Assembly: GCA_044222245.1 (NCBI GenBank)
Contig: JBGANQ010000039.1
Coordinates: 10,840-74,839 of the forward strand
DNA: 64,000 nt
Reading direction: 5' to 3'
Source: CALFML01 sp044222245
GTDB lineage: Bacteria > Myxococcota_A > Polyangia > Palsa-1104 > JAEUJZ01
Shown here: positions 25,901 through 33,744 of the stretch, piece by piece
Layout: each line of letters starts with the position of its first letter
Numbering within the stretch: position 1 is the first letter of the stretch
Notes under the pieces: generated by a model
Seen by the model: the letters and a program-made list of their open reading frames with translations, nothing else
The model's database searches: none
Told to the model about the DNA's origin: nothing
Position numbers and translations under genes: made by a program

Positions 25901-27854
25901 CAGCAAGCACGGGCTGGCTCTGGCCACCGCCGCCGTGCAGCAAGACGATCCAGAGGGGGCGCGGGCCCTTGGCCTGGTGCGCGGCCTTACCCACAGCCAG
26001 ACCGTGCGCGGGGTGGACGCCGGCGAGTCGGTGCGCCTGCCCGAGGGGGACATCCCGCCGCTGTCGCTGCACGCGGCGCTGGCCGACGTCCCGTGGCCGG
26101 CCGGCATGTTCCTGGAGGCGCGCGCCGGGCGCACCACCGAGACCGACCTGCAGGTCAAGCACCCGCTGCGGGTCCGGGTCGACGCGCTGTGCGACGATCA
26201 GGGCGAGCCGGTGCCCGAGGTGCCGGCCTGCAACCTGCGGCTGGCGATCGACGGGACGCCGGCGGAGAGCGCTCCCCGCGTGCTGTCTGCCGGCCAGCGG
26301 GCGCGCCTGGCCGAGGTGGCGCTCGAGCCGGGCGCGCACCGCATCCAGATCACGCTCGCCCGGCAGCAGGCGCTGGCGTTCTTCCACTTCTCGACCAGCC
26401 GACCGCTCAGCGGCGCGGTGGGCGAGCCGGATGCTGACGGCTTTTACGCCATGCCGATCACAGCGCCGCCGGTGCTGCGCTTCACCGGCAGCCCCGCCGA
26501 GCCGGTGCAGCTGCGGCTGCAGGGTCCGACGGTGCTGCGCATCGATGCGCTGGCCGCGCGCGCCGCCGGCGAGCGGGCGCTGCGGGTCGAGCTGATCCGC
26601 GAAGACCACACCCGCAGCGAGCACGCCTATCCGCTGTGCCAGGCGCCGGCGGAGCAGCCGGTCCCGGCCACCCAGCCCGGCTACAACTGCCGCTCGCCGG
26701 TGGCGGTGCCGCTGGTCTACCCGGGAACCTACCAGGTCAAGATTATTCCCGTGGGCACCCCCAGCGTCGCCCTGGGGCTGGCGATCTATGACGACGAGCC
26801 GGCCGGCGGGCTGAGCAGCGGTGAGGACAGCGGCCGCGTCGCCACTGCGGAGCCCGCCGACCGCCGCCTCCCCGCCGCGGCCAACCCGGCGCTGCAGGCG
26901 CTCAAGGCGCCCGACTCGAACTTTCTGCGCGGGCTGGGGACGCTGCAGGTGCAGCAGCTCGGCATCTTTGGCAGCGCCGGGCGCAGCGACCCGCAGATCG
27001 GCGACACGTTCGCCGAGACCTCGATCCTGTACCGGCGCCGGCTAGAAGGCCTGCCAATCTGGCTGCGCGCCGGCGGCTACCTACGCCTGCGCGAGGGCCC
27101 GGCCTCCTTCGGCCTGGAAGGGACCGCCTTTGGCCGCATCCCGGTCGCCGAGATCCGCGTCTACGCCGACCTCCAGGGGTTCACCCAGCTCGTCGAAGGA
27201 CACCAGGAGTACTCGCTGGGCCTGCACAGCTACCTGGAGCGCAGCATCCAGCTCATCCCGCACCTGTTCCTGCTGCCGCGCTTCGCCTTCACCGCCAGCT
27301 ACCAGTCGCTGGCCGAGCGGCCGAAGCTCACTGCCGGCGACGCCGCGCCGACGCCGGTCGATCTGCTCGTGTTCAACCAGTTTGATGCGGCGCACCCGAC
27401 GGGCATCTACGGCCAGCTGCTGCTGTGGTGGGTGCCCTTCATCAACCTGCTCAGCTACACCGAGCTGCGCCTGAGCAGCAACCGCGACGTCCACCAGCTC
27501 GACGGCGTGCGGGCGCGCGCCGGCGTCGACATGGCATTCCACACGACCGAGATCGTCCTTGACTACCAGCTCGATCACTACCTGGTCGATGACGCCCGGC
27601 GCACCGCGCTACTTTGGCATACGTTCTCGGGCGCGGTCAATCAGACGATCTGGCTCAACCGCAACCACCGCCTGGGACTGACGCTGTCGGCCAACGTCGA
27701 GGTGCTGTCGCAGGCGACGACGTTTGTCTTTGGCGCGTTCTGGGAGGGCAGCCGCGGTCGCGGCCTGGACGACTACGCAACGCCCGAGATCAACCTGCCG
27801 CAGCAGCTAAGCCGGGGACGGGGCTACCAGCGGCCTGAGGAGACATTCCGATGA
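22923..27854 (+). CDS. Giant exported protein with helical-repeat middle and C-terminal outer-membrane barrel
   Basis: 1643 residues from a GTG overlapping the previous stop. It has a signal peptide (about 1-20), beta-rich domains, and then Ala/Leu/Arg-rich helical repeats resembling TPRs (for example about 800-870 and 940-975). The last about 310 residues (from 1333) have alternating aromatic/hydrophobic strands, as in an outer-membrane barrel: LPIWLRAGGYLRLREG, FLLPRFAFTASYQSL, GIYGQLLLWWVPFINLL, NHRLGLTLSANVEVL. A periplasmic helical-repeat region joined to a barrel is the architecture of polysaccharide exporters such as BcsC and PgaA. Here it would suit export of an anionic polymer across a diderm envelope. 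It lies directly before the PgsB-like gene. Confidence 0.78.
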   Translation: MSKSVAVLLCVVVGTVEAAAQPVKSGGAEITWSAPQEGALLEVQNGTEKAISLGGPRQLPSHGWLVARVRAGDLAWVHVDSDSEGNAVRFAFITGGVEGAAAVEAIPERRGPRDFVFRSPIGPQTRLGLRAVGGRATPRAQIWVGAVQSPGFRWELWEEKTKAWAAHLQGPPPPPPDLVGEPLVERLALLADAIKLAQAESQPAPQAAAALLTAEALLANQLSREPLFPYFRRYELTRALSGGRPVQKIEDQRMFAASGSEPLRFTVDGPGFLRIEARARFAGQAPHGAVPLQLQLHANGRLLAVGAEEVLSKDPTEPGPGPISSRRRIVVVAAPGRHTYELQLRGGPVWLGIIMHTRVTHAEDLASRGEDIPWLLRRASAASGLTGELLAGEASFLALDDERARAAFTRVAAAAHDPRLHAFALLRLAELAPAREPAAAPTRAALDLLAALSDEAAVRLRNYLVARHLTQVVAATPPGEAAPAEAVALLLANPGALPEMLAVAGPLLRHVPGPRSLALPLFDAAQQRSPLNVALRHFLAREWFTGTRWASLPAIESAGALPTELLTPPLSPLSCAEARADGARAYAPLGEQEVTLQVPPGLAPPPALRRFSLVALRRGEPRLGWAELVLDGTATRLPLVLQSEPIPLALAAGRHTLRAVLGGQQIGALLGPCELRDSEDPALLVEHHFSAMVGRGAQVLVTAPEPGTPAFLGLELRASPELHGGRLLVRTEQGVLGRIELDGHGLDPVAGGRALGPAVAVALPLPASAQSIEILREDDGAPLLLRALLRRSLAKQSKPAARLPVVERTPQQLELLRQATRSLRKAQDDKARARARLERAELLIGLNALTLARHDLDRGLPVIKDASALSQARELLTSATELPLLVRQPSGRTAVILAAGANLEATAAETACVSAALARFAVAPEAGLQASAGCPGLVGLYAAARLEEQSGNPLRAAQHYEQAYLQALGRGLTRPALARQAARQYAERGPGPGSKHGLALATAAVQQDDPEGARALGLVRGLTHSQTVRGVDAGESVRLPEGDIPPLSLHAALADVPWPAGMFLEARAGRTTETDLQVKHPLRVRVDALCDDQGEPVPEVPACNLRLAIDGTPAESAPRVLSAGQRARLAEVALEPGAHRIQITLARQQALAFFHFSTSRPLSGAVGEPDADGFYAMPITAPPVLRFTGSPAEPVQLRLQGPTVLRIDALAARAAGERALRVELIREDHTRSEHAYPLCQAPAEQPVPATQPGYNCRSPVAVPLVYPGTYQVKIIPVGTPSVALGLAIYDDEPAGGLSSGEDSGRVATAEPADRRLPAAANPALQALKAPDSNFLRGLGTLQVQQLGIFGSAGRSDPQIGDTFAETSILYRRRLEGLPIWLRAGGYLRLREGPASFGLEGTAFGRIPVAEIRVYADLQGFTQLVEGHQEYSLGLHSYLERSIQLIPHLFLLPRFAFTASYQSLAERPKLTAGDAAPTPVDLLVFNQFDAAHPTGIYGQLLLWWVPFINLLSYTELRLSSNRDVHQLDGVRARAGVDMAFHTTEIVLDYQLDHYLVDDARRTALLWHTFSGAVNQTIWLNRNHRLGLTLSANVEVLSQATTFVFGAFWEGSRGRGLDDYATPEINLPQQLSRGRGYQRPEETFR

Positions 27855-30800
27855 ACAAAAGAGCCGAGCGGGAGACGCTGGCGGCCGCCATCACCGCCCA
27901 CCTGCCCGCCTTTGAGCAGCGCGTCCGCAAGCAGGAGCTGGCGGCGGTGGTCGCCGAAGCGCTGCGCCGCGATGATGTCTCGCCGACGGGGTTTCTCCGC
28001 CTCGCCAGCGAGTATGAGCAGCGGACCAGCGCCCGGCGCGCCCGCCTGCAGAGCCTGCGCGCCGCCTACGAGCAGGCGCACACTCCGGCCGAGCACACCG
28101 AGGTCCTGGCCGAGGCGCTGCGCGAGGAGAAGGCGCCGCGCCGCGCCTTCGCCGCCCTGCGGCGCGGCTGGCTGGATCTCGACGCGATGGCCGAGCGGGC
28201 GGAGGTGGAGCTGCACGAGCTGGCGGTGCGCCAGGCGCTCGCTCTGCGCGCCGCGGCGGCGCTTACCCGCGTCGAGACCGCGCCGCAGGTGATGACCTCC
28301 CTGGTCGAGCTGCTGCTCGGTCCGCTGACGCCGATGAACGCGATCGCGGTCGCTGAGGCGCTGACCGAGCTGCTGACCCGGGTGCCGAGCCAGTGGGTTC
28401 CCGAGGACCGCTGGGAGCTTGTCTGCGCGCTTTTGCGCGAGCCGGGGCCGCGGCGGGTGCAGGCGGCGCTGGCTCGGCTCAGCCTGCAGGCGGCGCCGCG
28501 GCTGGCGCTCGACTACCTTGGCGAGCGGCTGCGGCGCGACGAGGCGGGGGACGATTTCCTCATGCGCCAGCACTTCGTGGTGCTGCTCGGGCAGCGCGGG
28601 CAGGACGCGGCGGCGTTCGCGCTGCTCGCCGAGCAGGTTCGCCGCGGCGAGCGCAGCGAGCATGTCCGGCTCGCCTGGCCGACCGCGCTTTTGGAGACGG
28701 GCGGCGCCGCGGCGACCCCGATCCTGGAAGAGCTGGCCGGCGCCGGACCGGCGGCGCGCGCCGACTCCAGCCCGCGGGTGCGCGGGGCGGCGGTGCTGGC
28801 GCTGGCCGAGCTGCTGCGCCGCCAGCAGGCCGACACCACCTTTGTGCTCGCCCGCCTGCTGGCCGAGCCGGAGCCGCTCGTCTACCAGCTGGTCGTCGAG
28901 CAGATCGAAGCGCTGGCGCTGCAGCACAAGCTCAGCGCGGAGTCGGCGGCGGCGCTGAGCAGCGAGCTAGGGCGCCGGCCGGCGCCGCTGCCGGGCAAGC
29001 TCATCGAGCCGACGATGCGCGCCCGCGAGGCGCTGGCGGCGCTTGGCCCAGCGCTCGCCGCGGCGCGGGCCGAGCTGGTGCCGCGGCTGCGCGAGCTGCC
29101 GCTTGGCGCGTCGCTGAGCGTGACGACGCAGGTGGCGCCGCTGACCTTCGGGCGCCTGCTGGCGCAGCTGGCCGGCGACGGGTTTGGCTACTACGCGCAG
29201 CCGATTGCCGGCGGCTACCGGGTCGAGCGCGGGGCGCGCTTTGTCCGCCGCGCCTGGCGCCTGCTGCACGAGCTGCGCATGCACTCTCCTTATAAACGGC
29301 AGGACGCGCTGCACACCATCGGCCGGCAGTTCTACGGCCAGCTGCGCGCCCCGTCCGGCCTGCTCGCCGAGGCCACCAACACCGCGGTGCCGGGCGAGCC
29401 GCTGGCCTCGCCGAGCGATGGGACCTGGGGACCGCAGCTGCCCACCGTCGATGACCTGCTGTCGATGCCGCTGTGGAGCGCCAAGCCGGTGCTCATCTTC
29501 AGCTCGCGCGGGCTGACCGAGCTCGTGCCGCCGCGCCGCATCCGCGCCCGGCTGCACGCCCGCCTGAGCCTGAGCGCCCGCTACGCCGAGCTGGCCGAGC
29601 AGCGCCTGCGCTCGCTCGATCCGCTGGACCCCTCGGACAAGACCCGCTACGCCGAGTCGCTGGCCGCCCTGGGCTTTGAGCTCACGCACCGACCCTACGA
29701 CGAGCTCACGCTGCAGTCGGACGTCCCGGTGCTGCCGCCGCCCGGCCCCGGGCTGGGCGCGGCGGGACCGCTGGCCCCGGGGGCGCTGGCGCTGCTCGGG
29801 TCGCCCGGCGACTTCGCCAGCCTGGGTCACTACCTCTTGTCACCGGCCGAGAACACCTTCGGCCAGCTCGGGTTCGCGGTGATGGTGGTCGGCGCCCTGA
29901 TGCTCGCCAGCAACCTCCGCCAGCGCGCCCGCATCCGCCGCGATCGCGCCGCCATCCCGCTGTGCATCGGCGGCTGGGGCACCCGCGGCAAGTCCGGCAC
30001 CGAGCGGCTCAAGGCGGCGATGCTGCACGCCCAGGACGTCAACGTCCTTGTCAAGACCACCGGCTGCGAGGCGATGTTCATCCACGGCGTGCCCGGGCGC
30101 AAGCCGACCGAGATCTTCATCCACCGCTCGTACGACAAGGCGACGATCTGGGAGCAGCGCGACCTGCTGGCGCTGGCGGCGCGCCTGTCGGCCGACGTCT
30201 TTTTGTGGGAGTGCATGGCGCTGTCGGGGCCGCTGGTGAGCGTGCTGTCCGAGGAGTGGATGCGCGACGATCTGCAGACCCTGACCAACGCCTATCCGGA
30301 TCACGAGGACATCCAGGGGCCGGCCGGCCATGACGTGGCGCGCTCGATCGCCGGCTTCATGCGCAGCCGCGGCACCGTGATCACCAGCGAGGAACAGATG
30401 CTGCCGGTGCTGGCCGATGAGGCGCGGCGCAAAAAGACGCGGCTCATTCCCCTGGGCAGCCGCGATCACCTGCTGCTCGCCGACGATCTGCTGGCGCGCT
30501 TCCCCTACCGCGAGCACCCGCGCAACGTCGCGCTGGTGCGCCGCCTGGCGGTCGAGCTGGGGCTCGATCCGGATCTGGCCACCGCCGACATGGCCGACCA
30601 TGTGATCCCCGACCTGGGCGTGCTCAAGGTCTATCCGACGGTCACCCATCGCAGTCGCCGGCTGACCTTCATCAACGGCATGTCGGCCAACGACCGGACC
30701 GGCTTTCTGTCAAACTGGCAGCGCACCGGCTGCGAGCGGCCGATCGGCGACCAGTCGGGGCAGCCCGGGCGCTGGGTGGTGACGGTGGTGAACAACCGCT

Positions 30801-31984
30801 ACGATCGAGTGGCGCGCTCCAAGGCGTTCGCCGAGATCATCGTGCGCGACGCCTCGGCCGAGCGGCACATCCTCATCGGGACCAACCTGGCCGGGCTGCG
30901 GGTCTACGTGGCAGAGGCGCTGGTGCACCTGCTGCGCGAGCTGCACCTGTTCCGCAGCGACGATGCGCCCGAGGCGGTTTCGGACCTCCTGCGGTCTCGC
31001 AGCGAGCGCCTGCGCCACCGCCTGCGCATCGGCGCCGCCCAGAGCGCGGCGGTGCTCGCCGAGCTATCCAGCTGGGTCGGCGGCCAGGATGTGAGCGCGC
31101 TGGCGCCCGAGGTGGAGGCGGCGCTGGCGGCGGCCGCCGGGTGGGCCGATGGGCATGACTCGCTGGCCATGCTGCGCGACAAGCTGGCGGCGATGGAGCT
31201 CGGGCCCAAGCTGCAGCACCTGCAGCCGGGCCTTGGTCCCGAGCTCGCCCACCACCTGGAGCGCAGCATCGCCCGCCGGGCGCTGCTCGCCAGCCTGTTT
31301 CGCGACGCCGACCGCGCCCTGGGCGAGCCGACTGCGCGCGCGGCGGTCAACGCGCGGCAGGAGCGCCTGGGCCGCGAGCTGTTCCTCGAGCTGCTGGTGC
31401 CGGTCGAGGACGCCGGGGCCAGCGGCGATCAGGTCATCGACGCCATCGCCAGCGCCTGCCCGCCGGGTGTCGAGGCCAGCGTCATGGGCATGCAGAACAT
31501 CAAGGGCACGGGCCTGGACTTCGTCTATCGCTGGATCCGCTACGACGAGGTAAACGCGCTGGTCGAGCGCCTCGCCGGCGCTGATGCCAGCCAGGCGCGC
31601 CAGGTGGCCGGGGCGCTGGTTGCCCGCACCGACTTTGGCATGCTCGACTCGGCGCTGGCGGCCGACGCGGTGGCGGCGGCGGCGAGCCGGCTCGCGGCGG
31701 CCGAGGGAGCCGACTACCTGACGCGCAGCGCGGCGCGGCTGCGCGAGGTCGCCGACCGCTGCCAGCAGGCGCTGAAAGCGGGTCAGCGCAAGCAGCGCAA
31801 GCTGCTCACCCGCACGGTCGAGAAGGCGCTGGACACCCTGGATGAGGTGCGCCGGCGCTGGCAAGCCGAGTCGCTGCTCGACGCCCTGGTGCATCACGAG
31901 ATCTCGCACGAGCGCGCCGCCCTGGAAGCGCGCCGCCTGGTCGAGCGCGAAAAGAAGGGCTGGCTGCGCAAAGCCGGCCAGTGA
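27851..31984 (+). CDS. PgsB/CapB-like Mur-ligase-type polymerase with long N-terminal extension
   Basis: 1377 residues; ATG overlaps the previous stop. Residues about 1-400 are Ala/Leu/Arg-rich helical repeats of HEAT type. A membrane segment (about 673-692) precedes the ligase core, which starts with the P-loop GGWGTRGKSGTERLK (about 706-720). Family marks follow: KTTGCEA, LWECMAL and NAYPDHEDIQGPAGHDVA, the counterparts of KTTGS, VVECMA and NVRxDHxDxMG in PgsB/CapB. PgsB activates the gamma-carboxylate of glutamate with ATP. Ordinary PgsB is about 400 residues, so this is about three times longer. No PgsA/CapA-type protein is encoded in the operon. Confidence 0.85.
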   Translation: MNKRAERETLAAAITAHLPAFEQRVRKQELAAVVAEALRRDDVSPTGFLRLASEYEQRTSARRARLQSLRAAYEQAHTPAEHTEVLAEALREEKAPRRAFAALRRGWLDLDAMAERAEVELHELAVRQALALRAAAALTRVETAPQVMTSLVELLLGPLTPMNAIAVAEALTELLTRVPSQWVPEDRWELVCALLREPGPRRVQAALARLSLQAAPRLALDYLGERLRRDEAGDDFLMRQHFVVLLGQRGQDAAAFALLAEQVRRGERSEHVRLAWPTALLETGGAAATPILEELAGAGPAARADSSPRVRGAAVLALAELLRRQQADTTFVLARLLAEPEPLVYQLVVEQIEALALQHKLSAESAAALSSELGRRPAPLPGKLIEPTMRAREALAALGPALAAARAELVPRLRELPLGASLSVTTQVAPLTFGRLLAQLAGDGFGYYAQPIAGGYRVERGARFVRRAWRLLHELRMHSPYKRQDALHTIGRQFYGQLRAPSGLLAEATNTAVPGEPLASPSDGTWGPQLPTVDDLLSMPLWSAKPVLIFSSRGLTELVPPRRIRARLHARLSLSARYAELAEQRLRSLDPLDPSDKTRYAESLAALGFELTHRPYDELTLQSDVPVLPPPGPGLGAAGPLAPGALALLGSPGDFASLGHYLLSPAENTFGQLGFAVMVVGALMLASNLRQRARIRRDRAAIPLCIGGWGTRGKSGTERLKAAMLHAQDVNVLVKTTGCEAMFIHGVPGRKPTEIFIHRSYDKATIWEQRDLLALAARLSADVFLWECMALSGPLVSVLSEEWMRDDLQTLTNAYPDHEDIQGPAGHDVARSIAGFMRSRGTVITSEEQMLPVLADEARRKKTRLIPLGSRDHLLLADDLLARFPYREHPRNVALVRRLAVELGLDPDLATADMADHVIPDLGVLKVYPTVTHRSRRLTFINGMSANDRTGFLSNWQRTGCERPIGDQSGQPGRWVVTVVNNRYDRVARSKAFAEIIVRDASAERHILIGTNLAGLRVYVAEALVHLLRELHLFRSDDAPEAVSDLLRSRSERLRHRLRIGAAQSAAVLAELSSWVGGQDVSALAPEVEAALAAAAGWADGHDSLAMLRDKLAAMELGPKLQHLQPGLGPELAHHLERSIARRALLASLFRDADRALGEPTARAAVNARQERLGRELFLELLVPVEDAGASGDQVIDAIASACPPGVEASVMGMQNIKGTGLDFVYRWIRYDEVNALVERLAGADASQARQVAGALVARTDFGMLDSALAADAVAAAASRLAAAEGADYLTRSAARLREVADRCQQALKAGQRKQRKLLTRTVEKALDTLDEVRRRWQAESLLDALVHHEISHERAALEARRLVEREKKGWLRKAGQ

Positions 31985-32021
31985 GCCGCTCGCTCGCGAT
32001 GGGCCGCGCTCCGCAGCCAGC

Positions 32022-32049
32022 CGCGCAGGCGGCGTCCGGCCGCCGCGCG
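32022..32049 (+). terminator. GC-rich hairpin after the pgs-like operon
   Basis: CGCGC-A-GGCGGC, a 5-nt loop, then GCCGCC-GCGCG form a stem of 11 pairs with one bulged A, about 40 nt after the stop codon. There is no T-tract, so intrinsic termination is uncertain. Confidence 0.4.
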
Positions 32050-32106
32050 TCCGCCTACAAGGTCATCGCCGCGCCGATGGCGCCGTAGCGGTGCGCGGCG
32101 CTGACA

Positions 32107-32254
32107 GTTCCACAGCTCGCCGACGAAAGCCATAGCGCCTGGAAATCGCCGGGCCGCGGCGGCGACAGGGTAAACAGGCCGCGGTGAACAACGAATGCAC
32201 GACCCGCTGACGAGCGATTGCACTTTCGAGCAGCCGCTGGAAAGTCGCTGGAAC
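32107..32254. other. Attachment site C: compound junction of segments II and III
   Basis: The core GCGGTGAACAA starts at 32181. On its left: CTGGAAA (32139-32145, TGGAAA at -41) and CGACAG (32163-32168, -18), plus a weaker GTTCCA near -74. On its right: GCTGGAA motifs at 32236-32242 and 32247-32253, 11 nt apart; their CTGGAA cores start at 32237 and 32248, +56 from the core, exactly as at site A. Both arm types are present, as at a tandem junction. Core-right bases AACAA match site A. Confidence 0.82.
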
Positions 32255-32345
32255 GCAGTGCCAGGCAGTGGCGGCAAAGCTCAGAGCCGCTTCTCTTCGC
32301 GCCGCAGCGGTGAGATACTTGAGGCGAGCTTCACACTCGTTTCTG

Positions 32346-32762
32346 ATGACGACGACACACTTTAGTACACACTCGATACTCATAGACGACAATATCGGAT
32401 GGGTAACCATCCGGGGTGCGGCCTCACGGAGCGACATAGAAAGACTGGTGGCTCTGGTTACGCCGGTGCTGGCGCAGGTTGGCTACCTCATCTTGGTCTG
32501 TGATGTAAGCCAGGCGGGGGCGCTGGATGCAGAGGGCCGACGCTTCATGGCTGCGTGGTTCACCAGGGTGACGGTGCAGTTCATCTTCATCAGAGCGGGC
32601 ACGGTGCCGCGAACCGTCATCACCATGGTGGACCGCATCGGCCAGCTTCTGGGTCGCGACCGGCAGCGGAGTATTTTTGTGAACTCGGAGGGCGAAGCGC
32701 GCGAGCTAATCCCAAGCTTACGCGCCGAGCTCGCGCTTCGAGTGGCGCGGCGCACCGCATAG
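32346..32762 (+). CDS. STAS/SpoIIAA-like single-domain protein
   Basis: 138 residues from the ATG at 32346; an in-frame earlier start at 32268 would add a basic leader inside the att arm region. The strand-helix pattern (IGWVTIRGA, LILVCDVSQAGALDAEGRRF, RSIFVNSEGEARELI) fits the STAS-like regulators of myxobacteria and resembles the 140-residue protein of segment I. There is no catalytic motif. Its link with the formate dehydrogenase genes, which run in the opposite direction, is unclear. Confidence 0.6.
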   Translation: MTTTHFSTHSILIDDNIGWVTIRGAASRSDIERLVALVTPVLAQVGYLILVCDVSQAGALDAEGRRFMAAWFTRVTVQFIFIRAGTVPRTVITMVDRIGQLLGRDRQRSIFVNSEGEARELIPSLRAELALRVARRTA

Positions 32763-32925
32763 AGGGCAGCGCTGTATCAGCGCCCGCTGGACCCGCCGCC
32801 GGAGGTTCCGCGGCTATGGCGGTGACTCGCCGCGAGGCGCTGGCCCGCCCAGGAGCTGCACCAGGCACCTGGGGCCATGAGCTCACCAGAGCTCGCAGCC
32901 GGTCAGGTGCAGGCGCTGTAGCGGC

Positions 32926-33744
32926 TCAGGTGATGCGCTCCTCGCCGGCATAGACCACGAACGAGGCCTCGCGCACAAACCCCACCAGCGCAACGCCGGC
33001 GCGGCGGGCGGTGTCGATCGCGAGCGAGCTCGCGGCCGAGATGCCGATGATGATGGGGATGCCCGCGGCGATCGCCTTCTGGACGATCTCGAAGCTGGTG
33101 CGACCGCTCACGATGAGCGCGTGCTCCGAGGCGGGAATCTTGCCCGCCAGCAGGCGCGCGCCGACCAGCTTATCGACAGCGTTGTGACGACCGACGTCTT
33201 CGAAGGCGGCCACCGGGCTCCCGGTCAGATCGACCAGCGCGGCGCCATGACAGCCTCCCGTGCGGGCAAACAAGGGCTGCCGCGAGCGCAGCGACTCGAC
33301 CGCCGCGAGCACGGCGAGCCGGGTCATGCGGGCTCGGGTGTCCACCGGAACACAGCGCGCGAGCAAGTCCTCAATCGACTTTCTTCCGCACACGCCGCAC
33401 GCCGAGGTGGTCAGCGTGCCGCGATGCGCCATCGCGTCCCCCGGCAGAGTCAGGCGCGCCCCCGGGGCGGGCGTGATCTCGAGCGTGTTTTGCCGCTCCT
33501 TTTCACCCGCGCGGCCGCAGTGGGCCACGGCGCCGACCTCGGCGAGCGAAGCGATGATGCCCTCCGCCCACAAAAACCCGAGCGCCAGCTCGCGGTCGTG
33601 GCCCGGCGTGCGCATCGTTACCGAGAGCGTGTCGCCGGCGACGCGAATCTCCAGCGGCTCCTCCACCGCAACCTGGTCGCTGAGAGCCTTTACGCCATCG
33701 GGTCCCCACCGGGTGATGTCGATGGCCTGTATACCAGGCTTCAA
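32926..33744 (-). CDS. fdhD: FdhD, formate dehydrogenase sulfur-transfer protein
   Basis: 272 residues. It starts at a TTG at 33744 that overlaps the stop of the catalytic subunit (TTGA); the longer open frame upstream is a shadow of that gene. The essential Cys motif is present as SACGVCGRKSIEDL (about 115-128). ARTGGCHGA, FEDVGRHNAVDK and SGRTSFEIVQKA are also typical. FdhD transfers sulfur from a cysteine desulfurase to the molybdenum cofactor of formate dehydrogenase and is required for activity. It is the last gene of the operon. Confidence 0.95.
   Translation of the reverse strand: MKPGIQAIDITRWGPDGVKALSDQVAVEEPLEIRVAGDTLSVTMRTPGHDRELALGFLWAEGIIASLAEVGAVAHCGRAGEKERQNTLEITPAPGARLTLPGDAMAHRGTLTTSACGVCGRKSIEDLLARCVPVDTRARMTRLAVLAAVESLRSRQPLFARTGGCHGAALVDLTGSPVAAFEDVGRHNAVDKLVGARLLAGKIPASEHALIVSGRTSFEIVQKAIAAGIPIIIGISAASSLAIDTARRAGVALVGFVREASFVVYAGEERIT

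Larger units (their letters stand above)
14736..32191. mobile_element. Segment II: sedolisin and poly-gamma-glutamate-like payload (sites B to C)
   Basis: 17.4 kb bounded by site B, with paired CTGGAA inside its left end, and site C, with TGGAAA at -41 and CGACAG at -18 inside its right end. It has no integrase of its own, so it resembles a cis-mobilisable element that depends on the integrase of segment I or a related one elsewhere. Confidence 0.65.
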
